A DNA stretch of 64,000 nt from Bradyrhizobium lablabi (GTDB lineage Bacteria > Pseudomonadota > Alphaproteobacteria > Rhizobiales > Xanthobacteraceae), in contig NZ_LT670844.1 of assembly GCF_900141755.1 (NCBI RefSeq), positions 5,552,501 to 5,616,500 on the forward strand, in the 5' to 3' direction. Shown here piece by piece: positions 1 through 8,596 of this stretch. Positions within the stretch are counted from its first letter, which is position 1. Each line of letters begins with the position of its first letter. The notes beneath the pieces were generated by a model. It had not been told where the DNA came from. It worked only from the letters and a program-made list of their open reading frames with translations, and did not search any database. A program made the position numbers and the translations under genes.

Positions 1-86
1 GCAGTTTCGAGGCGCCAAAGCTGGATTGCTTCGCGGAGCCTGTCATCGGGCGGCGCTTCGCGCCGACCCGTTGGCTCGCAATGACG
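1..86. repeat. REP-A palindromic repeat, right half (cut by window start)
   Basis: From about base 21 this matches the right arm of the CGTCATTGCGAGGAGCG type intergenic repeat, with its usual insert GGAGCCTGTCATCGGGC and closing CGCAATGACG. The left arm would lie before the window. Six further copies of this family occur at 171, 1994, 17547, 25277, 52604 and 54123. Confidence 0.75.
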
Positions 87-96
87 GCCAAGAGCC

Positions 97-160
97 GTAG
101 CCCGGATGAGCGGAGCGACATCCGGGAATCCCGCATATCGCTGCGCTCATGCGGGCTACT
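97..160. repeat. Short palindromic repeat pair (GTAGCCCGGATGAG type)
   Basis: Two adjacent hairpins: GTAGCCCGGATG with ATCCGGG, and CCCGCAT with ATGCGGGCTAC. It sits between two REP-A copies, so the 396 bases before the first gene are nearly all repeat. No gene seen here. Confidence 0.6.
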
Positions 161-170
161 TGCTAGCCCC

Positions 171-255
171 CGTCATTGCGAGGAGCGCAAGCGACGAAGC
201 AATCCAGCTTTGCGCTTGCGGCGCGATGGATTGCTTCACTTCGCTCGCAATGACG
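171..255. repeat. REP-A palindromic repeat
   Basis: Complete copy: CGTCATTGCGAGGAGCGCAA ... TTGCTTCACTTCGCTCGCAATGACG, forming an imperfect long hairpin. Intergenic. Confidence 0.85.
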
Positions 256-396
256 TTGATAAAACTGTGTGATTAAGCAAACGTAGAAGGGCGGATTAGC
301 GGAGCGTAGTCTGCCGTTTCGCCGACGATAAAGAGGCGGGTTACGCCTGCCGTAAGCCACCCTCCATTGTGCATGCCGTCAGTCGGAGAAACAGCG

Positions 397-1395
397 ATGC
401 AATTGCGGGTCTTTGGGCGCACGGGAATGCAGCTCTCGGTGCTGGGCTTCGGCTGCGGCGCGGTGGGCGGATTTATGGTACGCGGCGATCCTGCCGACCA
501 GGAGCGTACGATCGCGCGGGCGATCGCCACTGGTGTGAACTACTTCGACACCGCGGTGCAGTACGGCAATGGCGAATCGGAAAAGAACCTGGGCCGCGTT
601 TTGCAAAAGCTGAAACCGGCCAATGTGGTCGTCGGCACCAAGGTCCGGTTGCAACCGAGCGAGTTCGGCCGCATTGCCGACGCCGTAACGATGTCGCTCG
701 AAGGCAGCCTGACGCGACTGGGCCTTGACCGGGTCGACATCTTTCACCTGCACAACCCGATTACCGAGCGAGGGGGCGGATCGGCGCTGAGCGTCCGCGA
801 GGTGCTCGGCGACGTGGTACCGGCGTTCGAGCGCCTGCGTGCGCAGGGCAAGATTCGTTTCCTCGGGATGACGGCAGTAGGCGACACGGCGGCACTGCAA
901 CAAGTGATTGATGCACGCGCCTTCGACAGCGCGCAGGTCGTCTACAACATGCTCAATCCATCCGCCGCCGAGGAATTGCCGAAAAACTATCCGGCGCAAG
1001 ATTATGGACGATTGTTCGCTTCTACCAAGGCCGCCGGCGTTGGCGTCGTAGGCATCCGCGTGCTGGCCGGCGGCGCATTGTCGGGCTCAGCCGAGCGTCA
1101 CCCGATTGCGGGTCCGGCACCCGAGCCGATTGGTTCGGCGATGAGCTACGATGCCGATGTCGATCGCGCCCACCGCCTGATGCCGCTGGTCAACGAAGGT
1201 TTCGCCACCAGCCTGACCGAAGCCGCCACGCGGTTTGCGCTGTCCGACCCGGCGATGGGTACGATCCTGGTCGGTATGGCGACGCCGCAACAGTTCGAGG
1301 ACGCCCTCGCCGCGGTCCAAAAAGGCCCACTCCCGCAAGCCGCGCTTGACCGGCTTTCAGCATTGCGGCAGGCATTCTCTGGCGAACCGCGATGA
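397..1395 (+). CDS. Aldo/keto reductase family protein
   Basis: An NADPH-dependent aldo/keto reductase, 332 aa, which would reduce aldehydes or ketones in the cytoplasm; the substrate cannot be told. The TIM-barrel family signature is present: catalytic Asp51 and Tyr56 in FDTAVQYGNGES, Lys82 in VVGTK, and His in DIFHLHNP (117-119). The start at 397 is preferred to an in-frame ATG 30 bases upstream because GGAG lies 7 bases before it. It stands alone after a run of REP repeats; no partner gene is visible. A second, different aldo/keto reductase lies at 60206-61147. Confidence 0.88.
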   Translation: MQLRVFGRTGMQLSVLGFGCGAVGGFMVRGDPADQERTIARAIATGVNYFDTAVQYGNGESEKNLGRVLQKLKPANVVVGTKVRLQPSEFGRIADAVTMSLEGSLTRLGLDRVDIFHLHNPITERGGGSALSVREVLGDVVPAFERLRAQGKIRFLGMTAVGDTAALQQVIDARAFDSAQVVYNMLNPSAAEELPKNYPAQDYGRLFASTKAAGVGVVGIRVLAGGALSGSAERHPIAGPAPEPIGSAMSYDADVDRAHRLMPLVNEGFATSLTEAATRFALSDPAMGTILVGMATPQQFEDALAAVQKGPLPQAALDRLSALRQAFSGEPR

Positions 1396-1463
1396 TGGCC
1401 GAGGTTGCTACGGCCGCCGCGCCAAAACAGAAAATTCGTGAACGATCTCAAGCTGATTTGGGT

Positions 1464-1950
1464 CGTCCAGTCCCATTCACAAAAATATTCCGCTTCCTGA
1501 TTTGCCCAAATCACCCATAAGACTCCCGCCATCCCGTCCCACTCAGAGGGGCGTTTCGCGATCGTCACGGACGTAGGGCGGGATGCGGTGGACGCGGCAG
1601 CGCTATTGACGAACAGCGCTTAAGCGGACGGAGAAGGCGTGTGGTCCTGACACCCCGACGCTGGTGTCAAGCTCTTGAGAAGCAAGCTTCTCAGGGGTGA
1701 CGGTGGCAAAAGAGCCCGGTCGCCGGGGAGAGCGCGCAGGAAACCGTTAAAACCATTGCGTGGGGAATGCTGGGTGAAACCGGTGTGACCTGACTAACGC
1801 GTGTGCTTTCTACCCGTTACCCCTGCACACGCGGCTATCGGGCGCATCGGGCGCCCGGCATTCCCTGCGCCCTCTGTTCTCTGAGGGCGGGAAGTTTCCA
1901 ACAAACCTCGGGCGCAAGGCGCGGCGAGATCGCGAAATTACGTCTGCGAA
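1464..1950 (+). repeat. Long dispersed repeat element, copy 1
   Basis: About 490 bases of non-coding or decayed sequence that reappears, inverted and diverged, at 25406-25970. Shared blocks in the same order include GGTGGACGCGGCAG, GTGTGGTCCTGAC, CGCCGGGGAGAGC (CACCGGGGAGAGC in the other copy), CCGTTAAAACCATTGCGTG, CTAACGCG and GGGCGCCCGGCATTCCC. Both copies are followed directly by a REP-A palindrome. No intact reading frame is shared by both, so I call it a repeat, not a gene. It fills most of the 740-base gap between the aldo/keto reductase and prs. Confidence 0.7.
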
Positions 1951-1993
1951 TGATGCTGTCTGAAAATTAAAGCCGCGGGCGCAAACCTCTCCA

Positions 1994-2074
1994 CGTCATT
2001 GCGAGGAGCGTAGCGACGAAGCAATCCACACTTCCTTTGCCGCGCGATGGATTGCTTCGCTTCGCTCGCAATGA
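1994..2074. repeat. REP-A palindromic repeat
   Basis: CGTCATTGCGAGGAGCGTAG ... CTTCGCTCGCAATGACG, complete copy, just downstream of the prs stop codon; it could act as the transcript end or mRNA 3' stabiliser for prs. Confidence 0.85.
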
Positions 2075-2133
2075 CGCGGAGAGGTTCGCGCCGACCGGTT
2101 GATTGGCAGTGTAGCGGAAAGAGGCCGTGCCCC

Positions 2134-3087
2134 TCAGTCAAACAAGCTCGACACCGACTCTTCCGACGCGGTGCGGGCGATCGCTTCGGCGATCAAGGGC
2201 GCGATCGACAGCGTGCGGATGTTCTTTGCGTTGTGAACGGCTTCGGTGGGCAGGATCGAGTCGGTGATGACGAGTTCCTTCAGCCGGGAGCCGATGATGC
2301 GGGCGGCGGCGCCGCCGGAGAGCACGCCGTGGCTGATATAGGCGTAGACATCCTTGGCGCCGTTGGCGAGCAGCGCGTCGGCGGCGTTCACCAGCGTGCC
2401 GCCGGAGTCGACGATGTCGTCGATCAGGATGCAGGTATAGCCTTCGACTTCGCCGATCACGTTCATGACCTCGGATTCGCCGGCGCGCTCGCGGCGCTTG
2501 TCGATGATGGCGAGCGGCGTGTTGATGCGTTTGGCGAGCCCGCGCGCGCGCACCACGCCGCCGACGTCGGGCGACACCACTATGACATTGGAGAGATCGA
2601 ACCGCTCCTTGATGTCGCGCACCATCACCGGGGAGGCGAAGAGGTTATCGGTCGGGATGTCGAAGAAACCCTGGATCTGGAGGGCATGCAGGTCGAGCGT
2701 CATGACGCGGTCGACGCCGGCGCGGGTGATCAGGTTGGCCACCAGCTTGGCCGAGATCGGCGTCCGGGAGCCGGATTTGCGATCCTGCCGCGCATAGCCG
2801 AAATAGGGGATCACCGCGGTGATGCGGCGCGCCGAGGAGCGGCGCAGCGCGTCGGTGATGATCAGCAATTCCATCAGATGGTCGTTGGCCGGAAACGACG
2901 TCGACTGGATGATGAAGGCATCCGAGCCGCGGACGTTCTCCTGGATCTCGACGAAGATCTCCATGTCGGCGAAACGCCGCACCACCGCCTTGGTGAGCGG
3001 CAGCTCAAGCCCGTTGGCGATTTGCTGCGCCAAGGCCGGATTGGAGTTGCCGGCGACAAGCTTGATCGAGCCATTCTTGGCCGACAT
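2134..3087 (-). CDS. prs: Ribose-phosphate pyrophosphokinase (PRPP synthetase)
   Basis: Makes PRPP from ribose-5-phosphate and ATP for purine, pyrimidine, His, Trp and NAD synthesis. 317 aa, the normal class I length. Visible motifs: ATP-site RQDRKSG (100-106), [12 protein letters not shown] (132-143), the flexible catalytic loop [11 protein letters not shown] (198-208) and the PRPP-binding loop [11 protein letters not shown] (222-232). The start at 3087 is chosen because GGAGAGG lies 5 bases upstream and the protein then begins [10 protein letters not shown] as is usual in the family; an in-frame ATG at 3129 has no such site. Core gene with normal codon use. Confidence 0.97.
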   Translation of the reverse strand: MSAKNGSIKLVAGNSNPALAQQIANGLELPLTKAVVRRFADMEIFVEIQENVRGSDAFIIQSTSFPANDHLMELLIITDALRRSSARRITAVIPYFGYARQDRKSGSRTPISAKLVANLITRAGVDRVMTLDLHALQIQGFFDIPTDNLFASPVMVRDIKERFDLSNVIVVSPDVGGVVRARGLAKRINTPLAIIDKRRERAGESEVMNVIGEVEGYTCILIDDIVDSGGTLVNAADALLANGAKDVYAYISHGVLSGGAAARIIGSRLKELVITDSILPTEAVHNAKNIRTLSIAPLIAEAIARTASEESVSSLFD

Positions 3088-3252
3088 CGAGGCCTCTCCC
3101 CGCGCCTTGCTGGAGACAATGTTCAGCATATCGAGATACCCACAGAACCGGCGCGTTTGGACGAGCGAGGTGATATCAAGGAGGAGGCGCGGCTGGCAAC
3201 CCTGCGAGCCGGGTTTTCCTGCGCAAATTCAACATTCGGAGCGTATTTTGCG

Positions 3253-3918
3253 TTAACGGGCGCTGTAGGCCAGCGCGCTGACGCCGGAGGCGGCCGAAGC
3301 GGGCGAAACGGCTCCCACGCTCGCAACCGCCGGGCCGCGTTTTCCCGGTGCCGGCGCGGGCGGCGGCGCGTCCGGCGCCGGCGTCCCGTTGATCATGGCG
3401 CTCAATCCGCTCAAGCCGGCTTGCGCGATTTTCCGCAGCACCAGATCGTCGGCCGCGGTCCAGGGGTCGCGGCCGGCCTTGCCGGCCGGCTCCTCGCCGG
3501 AAAGCCGCAGCGCGCGCTGCTGGTCGCGGTCATAGACGTCCCAGACCCAGGCGATGCTGGCGCGGCCGTGGTTGACCTCGGCGGCGAGATAACTGCGCAC
3601 GCGGTAGGTGGCCTGACCGTCGCGCGAAACGATCAGGAGGTTGCGCAGCTTCGATTCGCTGTCGAGCACATCCACCATGCGATCGAAGATCTGCGGTGGC
3701 GGGCCGTCGATCGATTCGAACGCCACCGTCGAACCACCGCCGTTTCCGGCCATCGCGAACGCGCCATTGCTGGCGCCGCCGCCGGCGCAGCCGCCAAGCG
3801 CGCAGGCGAGCGCCAGCAGTATGGCGGCGAAAGCGGCGTGCGGCGCGGTCCGGCTTGCCCGGAACGGAGTGTTTGACGTGTCCCTGATCACGCCCCGAGC
3901 GATATCGTTAAAATGCAT
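3253..3918 (-). CDS. Putative lipoprotein of unknown function
   Basis: 221 aa. A signal peptide with a lipobox ending in LGGC puts the lipidated Cys at residue 44, so the mature protein should be anchored in a membrane on the periplasmic side. The middle (about 70-150) looks folded; the last 70 residues are Pro/Ala rich and low in complexity. I do not recognise a domain. The start is uncertain: an upstream Met gives an unusually long N-region before the hydrophobic stretch (28-41). Same strand as prs, 165 bases upstream of it. Confidence 0.65.
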   Translation of the reverse strand: MHFNDIARGVIRDTSNTPFRASRTAPHAAFAAILLALACALGGCAGGGASNGAFAMAGNGGGSTVAFESIDGPPPQIFDRMVDVLDSESKLRNLLIVSRDGQATYRVRSYLAAEVNHGRASIAWVWDVYDRDQQRALRLSGEEPAGKAGRDPWTAADDLVLRKIAQAGLSGLSAMINGTPAPDAPPPAPAPGKRGPAVASVGAVSPASAASGVSALAYSAR

Positions 3919-3971
3919 TAAGGTCTAGGGCAGGGAAATGGAAATGGCACTGAGGAGGATTGCGGGCTACC

Positions 3972-4071
3972 CGTCATACCCGCGAAAGCGGGTATCCAGT
4001 AATCGCAAGCGCCTGACGTGTATTACATCCGCCGCGGCGTACTGGATCGTCCGGTCAAGCCGGACGATGAC
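3972..4071. repeat. REP-C palindromic repeat
   Basis: CGTCATACCCGCGAAAGCGG ... GGATCGTCCGGTCAAGCCGG ACGATGACG pattern: two hairpins joined by a TACTGGAT block. Other copies at 19617 and 24699. Confidence 0.7.
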
Positions 4072-4111
4072 GGCGGAGTTTGTGAGTGGCTGTTGCCTTA
4101 CGCGGTCGGCC

Positions 4112-4435
4112 TCAATCCAGATCCAGTTTCAAATGATACCGCCGCAGTTTTTCGCGCTGGATGCAGCGAATGGCGCGATCGGCCACTCTTTTTTTGGCGG
4201 CGCCATAATTGATCACATGGACCGAAAAGGCGCCGCTCGGCGCCCCGAGCACGCCAAGTTCCTCGACCGTCTCGCATCCGGGCCAAAGCCGCAGCTGTTG
4301 GAGGCAGTCTTGCATCAGATCTGCCCGGCTAATTCCCACGGTGTGTTTAAAAAAAAGCCCATGGAGCCGTCCCGCCCGGCGCCATGATCGCACCGGCGCC
4401 GGCGGCATATTTTTAAGAGAATTCCGATTGAGCAT
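4112..4435 (-). CDS. Small conserved hypothetical protein
   Basis: 107 aa, function unknown. From about residue 36 on the sequence looks like a real folded protein (motifs LRLWPGCETVEELGVL and ADRAIRCIQREKLRRYHLKL), and I recall similar short proteins in Bradyrhizobium, without a known role. The first 30 residues are basic and unconvincing, so the true start may be a later GTG; no clear ribosome site settles it. It lies between a REP-C repeat and the XRE regulator on the same strand. Confidence 0.55.
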   Translation of the reverse strand: MLNRNSLKNMPPAPVRSWRRAGRLHGLFFKHTVGISRADLMQDCLQQLRLWPGCETVEELGVLGAPSGAFSVHVINYGAAKKRVADRAIRCIQREKLRRYHLKLDLD

Positions 4436-4477
4436 TCTTGTTTTCAGATATGCCTCGAAGCGTCCACGCCGTGCCGG

Positions 4478-5071
4478 TCAAGCCGGGTTGGCCACCGCGA
4501 TGACCACCAGCACCTCGGCCTTCTGCCGTCCGAGACTGTGCACCTGATGCGGGGTCTCGCCGGAAAAATACAGGCAGTCGCCCTTTTCGAGCTTGAGCTC
4601 CTCGCCATCGAGTTCGATCGCGACCCGCCCAGAGACCACGAACAGCATTTCCTCGCCGGAATGAAACGCCCGCTGGATTTTCTCGTTCGACGCCAAACTC
4701 CGCGCCGATTTGAACGGCGGCCGCAGCAAAAACGGCTCCATGCTCTTGTGCGGGCGCGCCGCCGCCAATGCGGTCAGGCCGAACGACCCGTTCTGCAGGG
4801 GTATGGCGCCTTCTTCCTGGTGGCGGTGAACCGTGTAGCGCGGCGAGGCCGTCGACTTCGGGTCGAAGAAATAAGCGACATTGACCTCGAGCGCCGCCGC
4901 CATCCGCAGCAGCGCCGCGATCGACGGCGCTTTCAGGCCGCGCTCGACCAGCGAGATGTAGCCGCGCGTGAGGTCGCTCATACCGGCGAGCCGGTCGAGC
5001 GTCATGCCCTTGGCGGTGCGCAACTTGCGCAGATTGAGGCCGACGCCAGCGGTCCGGCTCATGTCAAGCAA
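4478..5071 (-). CDS. XRE family transcriptional regulator with C-terminal cupin domain
   Basis: 197 aa DNA-binding regulator: helix-turn-helix of the Cro/CI type at about 12-68 (LAGMSDLTRGYISLVERG), then a cupin sensor domain at about 110-195 (FHSGEEMLFVVSGRVAIELD, YFSGETPHQVHSLG). Such proteins usually control a neighbouring catabolic or transport operon and sense a small ligand through the cupin. I choose the TTG at 5071 because AGGAGA lies 6 bases upstream; the ATG at 5062 is 9 bases further in. It is divergent from the RidA/MFS/MOSC/reductase operon and is its likely regulator (inference from position). Confidence 0.87.
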   Translation of the reverse strand: MLDMSRTAGVGLNLRKLRTAKGMTLDRLAGMSDLTRGYISLVERGLKAPSIAALLRMAAALEVNVAYFFDPKSTASPRYTVHRHQEEGAIPLQNGSFGLTALAAARPHKSMEPFLLRPPFKSARSLASNEKIQRAFHSGEEMLFVVSGRVAIELDGEELKLEKGDCLYFSGETPHQVHSLGRQKAEVLVVIAVANPA

Positions 5072-5376
5072 AGCGGGTCTCCTTGGTCGATCGGCGCGGC
5101 GTGGTGCCGAACAGGCGTCGAATGCGTGCCAGCTATAGCGCATTCGGCGCCGGGGCGGGCGGGAAGATATCGTTCTCAGGGAAAACATTTGTTTGCGGCA
5201 ATTTAGTGCAAGTGGCGTGAAAATATAGACAAAAAAGCACAAAAACCCTTTATTTAAGGCTATTTCTTCAGCAGACCCGGCTTTTTGCCGATTTCCGCGT
5301 CAATTGCCTGATTTCGCGATATTGATTTCTATAAGTAAACATGGTCGCCTTCGATCATCAGCAAATGGGGGACCTC
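5072..5376. promoter_or_regulatory. Divergent promoter region between XRE-cupin gene and ridA-like operon
   Basis: About 300 bases without a gene. The part from 5200 to 5265 is clearly AT-rich compared with its surroundings (runs such as GAAAATATAGACAAAAAAG), as expected of promoters and operators. I cannot name exact -35/-10 boxes or an operator. Confidence 0.4.
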
Positions 5377-5724
5377 ATGATCAAGCGCTTGGCGCCCGGG
5401 AAGCGGCTCAGCATGGCCACCATCCACGGCGGCCTCGTCTACCTCGCGGGCCAGGTGCCCGACGATCTCACCGTCAGCCTCGAGGCACAGGCTGCCCAGG
5501 TGCTGGCGAAGATCGATGCGCTGCTTAGCGAGGCCGGCACCGACAAGTCGAACATCCTGACCGCGACCGTCTGGCTGCCGAACATCGCCGACTTCGCCGC
5601 CTTCAATACGGTCTGGGATGCCTGGGTCCCTGCGGGCGCTTCTCCGGCGCGCGCCTGCGTCGAGGCCCGGCTCGCCAATCCTTCCATCCGTGTCGAGATC
5701 GCCGCGATCGCAGCGATTCCTTAA
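5377..5724 (+). CDS. RidA family (YjgF/YER057c/UK114) protein
   Basis: 115 aa, one RidA fold. The family hydrolyses reactive enamine/imine intermediates, or acts within amine catabolic pathways. Visible: VYLAGQVPDD near the start of the fold, the central helix EAGTDKSNILTATVWL, and the C-terminal ARACVEARLANPSIRVEIAA with the Arg that binds the substrate carboxylate. The start at 5377 has GGGGGA just upstream; an ATG at 5341 is in frame but has no site. First gene of a four-gene operon; the next starts 9 bases after its stop. Confidence 0.88.
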   Translation: MIKRLAPGKRLSMATIHGGLVYLAGQVPDDLTVSLEAQAAQVLAKIDALLSEAGTDKSNILTATVWLPNIADFAAFNTVWDAWVPAGASPARACVEARLANPSIRVEIAAIAAIP

Positions 5725-5733
5725 GGAGCGAAC

Positions 5734-7044
5734 ATGGCCGTTGCAGAAGATTTCAGTCCCGCGCAAATTCCGAGCGAGGCGGCAGGCTTGCGGCGCATCT
5801 TGTGGTCGAGCGTGATCGGCACCGCCGTCGAATGGTACGACTTTCTCATTTACGGCGCCGCGACTGCGCTCGTGTTCAACAAAATCTTCTTCGCCGCCGG
5901 CGATCCGGCGCTGGCGACCATTGCGGCATTCGGCACCTATGCGGTCGGCTTCCTGGCGCGTCCGCTGGGGGCTGCGATCTTCGGTCATTTCGGCGACCGC
6001 GTCGGCCGCAAGGCGATGCTGGCCATCACCATCATCGTGATGGGGCTTGGCACGTTCCTGATCGGCCTGTTGCCGACCTATCAGCAGATCGGCGTCGCCG
6101 CGCCGGTGCTCTTGGTCGTGCTGCGCTTCCTGCAGGGCATCGGCCTCGGCGGCGAGTGGGGCGGGGCGGTGCTGATGGTGGTCGAGAACGCGCCGGTTCA
6201 TAAACGCGGCCTGCTCGGCAGCATGGTTCAGGTCGGCAACCCGATCGGAAATCTTGCGGCGATCGGCATGTTCGCCCTGGTTTCGCAATTGCCGGACGCT
6301 CAATTCCTGAGCTGGGGATGGCGCGTTCCATTCCTGATCTCGATCCTCCTCGTCGGCGTCGGCTTGTGGATCCGGCTCAGCATGGAAGAGACGCCGGCGT
6401 TCCGCCAGATCAAGGCCAAGAACGAGGTCGCGAAGATGCCGATCGTGGACATCTTCAAATATCATCGCCGTCCGTTCTTCACCGCGGTGTGCCTGAAGAT
6501 CTCGGAGATCGCCTACGCCAGCATCGCCGGCGTCTTCATCATGTCGTACGCGACCTCGCGCCTTGGCCTATCGCGCGGCCTGGTGCTGAACGGCGCCTTC
6601 ATCGCCTCGTTCGTCGCGCTGTTCTCGATTCCCTTATTCGGCTGGCTGTCGGACAAGATCGGCCGCAAGACGATGTTTTTTGCCAGCTGCCTGTTCTCGG
6701 CCTTGTTCGCATTCCCGATGTTCTGGCTGCTCGACACCCGCGACCCCACCATCGTGATCCTGACCATCGTGGTCGCGATCAGTTTTGGCCAGATGGTGAT
6801 GTTCGGGATCGGCGCGCCCTGGTATTCCGAACTGTTCACCGCGAGGCTGCGTTACAGCGGCGCCTCGCTCGGGTTCCAGGTCGGGGCGGCGCTGAGCGGT
6901 GGCTTGAGCCCGCTGATCGCGGCGTCGCTGATGACATGGGCGGGCGCGACCTGGCCGGTCTCGCTGTTCCTGATCGCCTGCGCGCTGATCACGGCGATCG
7001 CAACCTCCGTCGCGCCGGAAATGGCGAACAAGGAATTGACCTGA
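5734..7044 (+). CDS. MFS transporter, metabolite:H+ symporter (MHS) family
   Basis: 436 aa, about 12 membrane segments. The MHS subfamily imports organic acids or related small metabolites with protons (ShiA, KgtP, ProP type). Signatures: TAVEWYDFLIYG in the first helix, GDRVGRKAML in loop 2-3, RFLQGIGLGGEWGGA in helix 4, and the repeated loop motif LSDKIGRKT in the second half. It lies in an operon with a RidA protein, a MOSC protein and a flavin/iron-sulfur reductase, so its substrate is probably what those enzymes process; the sequence does not say which. Confidence 0.9.
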   Translation: MAVAEDFSPAQIPSEAAGLRRILWSSVIGTAVEWYDFLIYGAATALVFNKIFFAAGDPALATIAAFGTYAVGFLARPLGAAIFGHFGDRVGRKAMLAITIIVMGLGTFLIGLLPTYQQIGVAAPVLLVVLRFLQGIGLGGEWGGAVLMVVENAPVHKRGLLGSMVQVGNPIGNLAAIGMFALVSQLPDAQFLSWGWRVPFLISILLVGVGLWIRLSMEETPAFRQIKAKNEVAKMPIVDIFKYHRRPFFTAVCLKISEIAYASIAGVFIMSYATSRLGLSRGLVLNGAFIASFVALFSIPLFGWLSDKIGRKTMFFASCLFSALFAFPMFWLLDTRDPTIVILTIVVAISFGQMVMFGIGAPWYSELFTARLRYSGASLGFQVGAALSGGLSPLIAASLMTWAGATWPVSLFLIACALITAIATSVAPEMANKELT

Positions 7045-7056
7045 AGGAGATCGGCG

Positions 7057-7578
7057 ATGCTCGATGCAATCGATACAAAACCATCGCGGCAGGACGCGGT
7101 CGTGCCGAACTGGACCGGCATCGTGCGCTATCTCCACATCACCCCGCGCGCATTTCTGCCGATGCGCGCGATGCCCGAGCTTCGCCTGATCGAAGGCCGG
7201 GGTATCGAGGGCGATCGATACATGATCGGCCGCGAAGAGGGATTTTACTCGCACAAGCCCGAAGTGGGGCGACAGGTGACGCTGTTCGAGTTCGAGACGC
7301 TGGTGGCGCTGAAGCGCGACGCCAACATCGAGCTGGGGCCTGAGGAGCACCGCCGCAACGTCACCGTCGAAGGTGTGCCGCTCACCCATCTGGTCGGGCG
7401 TCAGTTCTGGCTCGGCGAAACGCTGCTGGAAGCGACGCGGCTGTCGATCCCCTGCCGGCACATCGAGGAGATCACGGGAAAGCCGATCTTCGATCCACTG
7501 ATCAATCGCTCCGGGCTGAACTGCAAGATTTTGAGGGGCGGAACGGTTCGCGTCGGCGACGCCGTACGGAATTTCTGA
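7057..7578 (+). CDS. MOSC domain-containing protein
   Basis: 173 aa. MOSC domains bind molybdenum cofactor, or carry sulfur to it, through one conserved Cys. Here: GRGIEGDRY (48-55), RQVTLFEFETL (72-82), HRRNVTVEGV (98-107) and the conserved Cys133 in SIPCRHIEE. It resembles the short YiiM-type proteins that reduce N-hydroxylated bases, not the sulfurtransferase type. It starts 12 bases after the transporter, and its stop overlaps the start of the next gene (TGATG), so it is translated together with the reductase, a plausible electron donor. Confidence 0.86.
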   Translation: MLDAIDTKPSRQDAVVPNWTGIVRYLHITPRAFLPMRAMPELRLIEGRGIEGDRYMIGREEGFYSHKPEVGRQVTLFEFETLVALKRDANIELGPEEHRRNVTVEGVPLTHLVGRQFWLGETLLEATRLSIPCRHIEEITGKPIFDPLINRSGLNCKILRGGTVRVGDAVRNF

Positions 7579-8531
7579 TGAAGGCTCGGCCCATCACGAC
7601 GATCAAGACGATCGTCGAGACCATCGAGGACGGCGGGCCCGACATCAAATTGTTCGCGCTGGCCGATCCCGATCATTGGGAGCTGCCGCCGTTCCTTCCG
7701 GGGGCGCATATCGATCTGCATCTGCCCGGCGGTATGGTGCGGACCTATTCGCTGTGCAACGACCCCGCCGACAACAGGCGCTATCTCGTCGCCGTCAAGC
7801 GCGAGCGCGCCGGCCGCGGCGGATCGATCATATTGCACGATGAGGTCAGGGCCGGCGACACGATCGGCGTCTCGCTGCCGCGCGGCGGTTTAAAGCTGGA
7901 CCATGACGCGTCGCGCTTCATTTTTGTCGCGGGCGGAATCGGCGTCACACCTTTCCTGTCGGCGGCGGCATTTTTGAAACGGACCGGTCGCCCCTACTTC
8001 AAACTCCATTTGATGGTGCGCGGCGAGCCTCCGCTCGCGGACCTGCTCGCTCCGTTTCTGGAAACCGGGCACGCCACCATTCATGACACCGCCGCGAAGC
8101 CGCGACCGGAGATTGCCTCGCTGCTGGGCTCGACGCAGTCCAGCGCCATCGCCTGCTGCGGCCCCGCCAGCATGATCGACGATTTTGAACAAGCCTCGCG
8201 CGATTGGCCCGATGCGCGCGTCCACATCGAGCGCTTCGTGCCGCCGGCGCTGCCGGCCGATCCGAACGCGCGGGCCTACACGCTGGCCTTGTCGCGCTCG
8301 AAGATCGAAACGCGGGTCGAGCCCGGTCAAACCATGCTCGCGGCGCTGCTGGGGCTCGGCATCGACATTCCGGCGTCGTGCTGCGGCGGGATTTGCGGCG
8401 CCTGCAAGGTGGACTGGCTCGAGGGACACCCGATCCATCGCGACCGCGTGCTGTCGCCGACCGAGCGTGCCCGCAGCCTGATGGTCTGCGTCGCCGGATC
8501 TGCCGAGGATCGTCTGGTGCTGGATTTGTAA
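7578..8531 (+). CDS. PDR/VanB family oxidoreductase (FMN, NAD(P)H and plant-type [2Fe-2S])
   Basis: 317 aa reductase that passes electrons from NAD(P)H through flavin to a C-terminal ferredoxin domain. Motifs in order: flavin-binding RTYS (55-58), nucleotide-binding GGIGVTP (119-125), and the cluster ligands Cys268, Cys273, Cys276 and Cys304. Such proteins normally serve a Rieske-type oxygenase, but none lies nearby. The only redox partner in the operon is the MOSC protein, whose stop overlaps this start by one base. Last gene of the operon. Confidence 0.9.
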   Translation: MKARPITTIKTIVETIEDGGPDIKLFALADPDHWELPPFLPGAHIDLHLPGGMVRTYSLCNDPADNRRYLVAVKRERAGRGGSIILHDEVRAGDTIGVSLPRGGLKLDHDASRFIFVAGGIGVTPFLSAAAFLKRTGRPYFKLHLMVRGEPPLADLLAPFLETGHATIHDTAAKPRPEIASLLGSTQSSAIACCGPASMIDDFEQASRDWPDARVHIERFVPPALPADPNARAYTLALSRSKIETRVEPGQTMLAALLGLGIDIPASCCGGICGACKVDWLEGHPIHRDRVLSPTERARSLMVCVAGSAEDRLVLDL

Positions 8532-8596
8532 TCCCTGGCGGATATTCGCTTAAAAATGCAAAACTGGCAGTCCTCAATGTGATGGAAGGGCTACAG

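Noticed and set aside
2047..3876. A 609-codon open frame on the plus strand across prs and the lipoprotein gene
   Set aside because: It is antisense to a clear prs gene and its product is rich in Arg, Asp, Gly and His, as typical of high-GC shadow frames.
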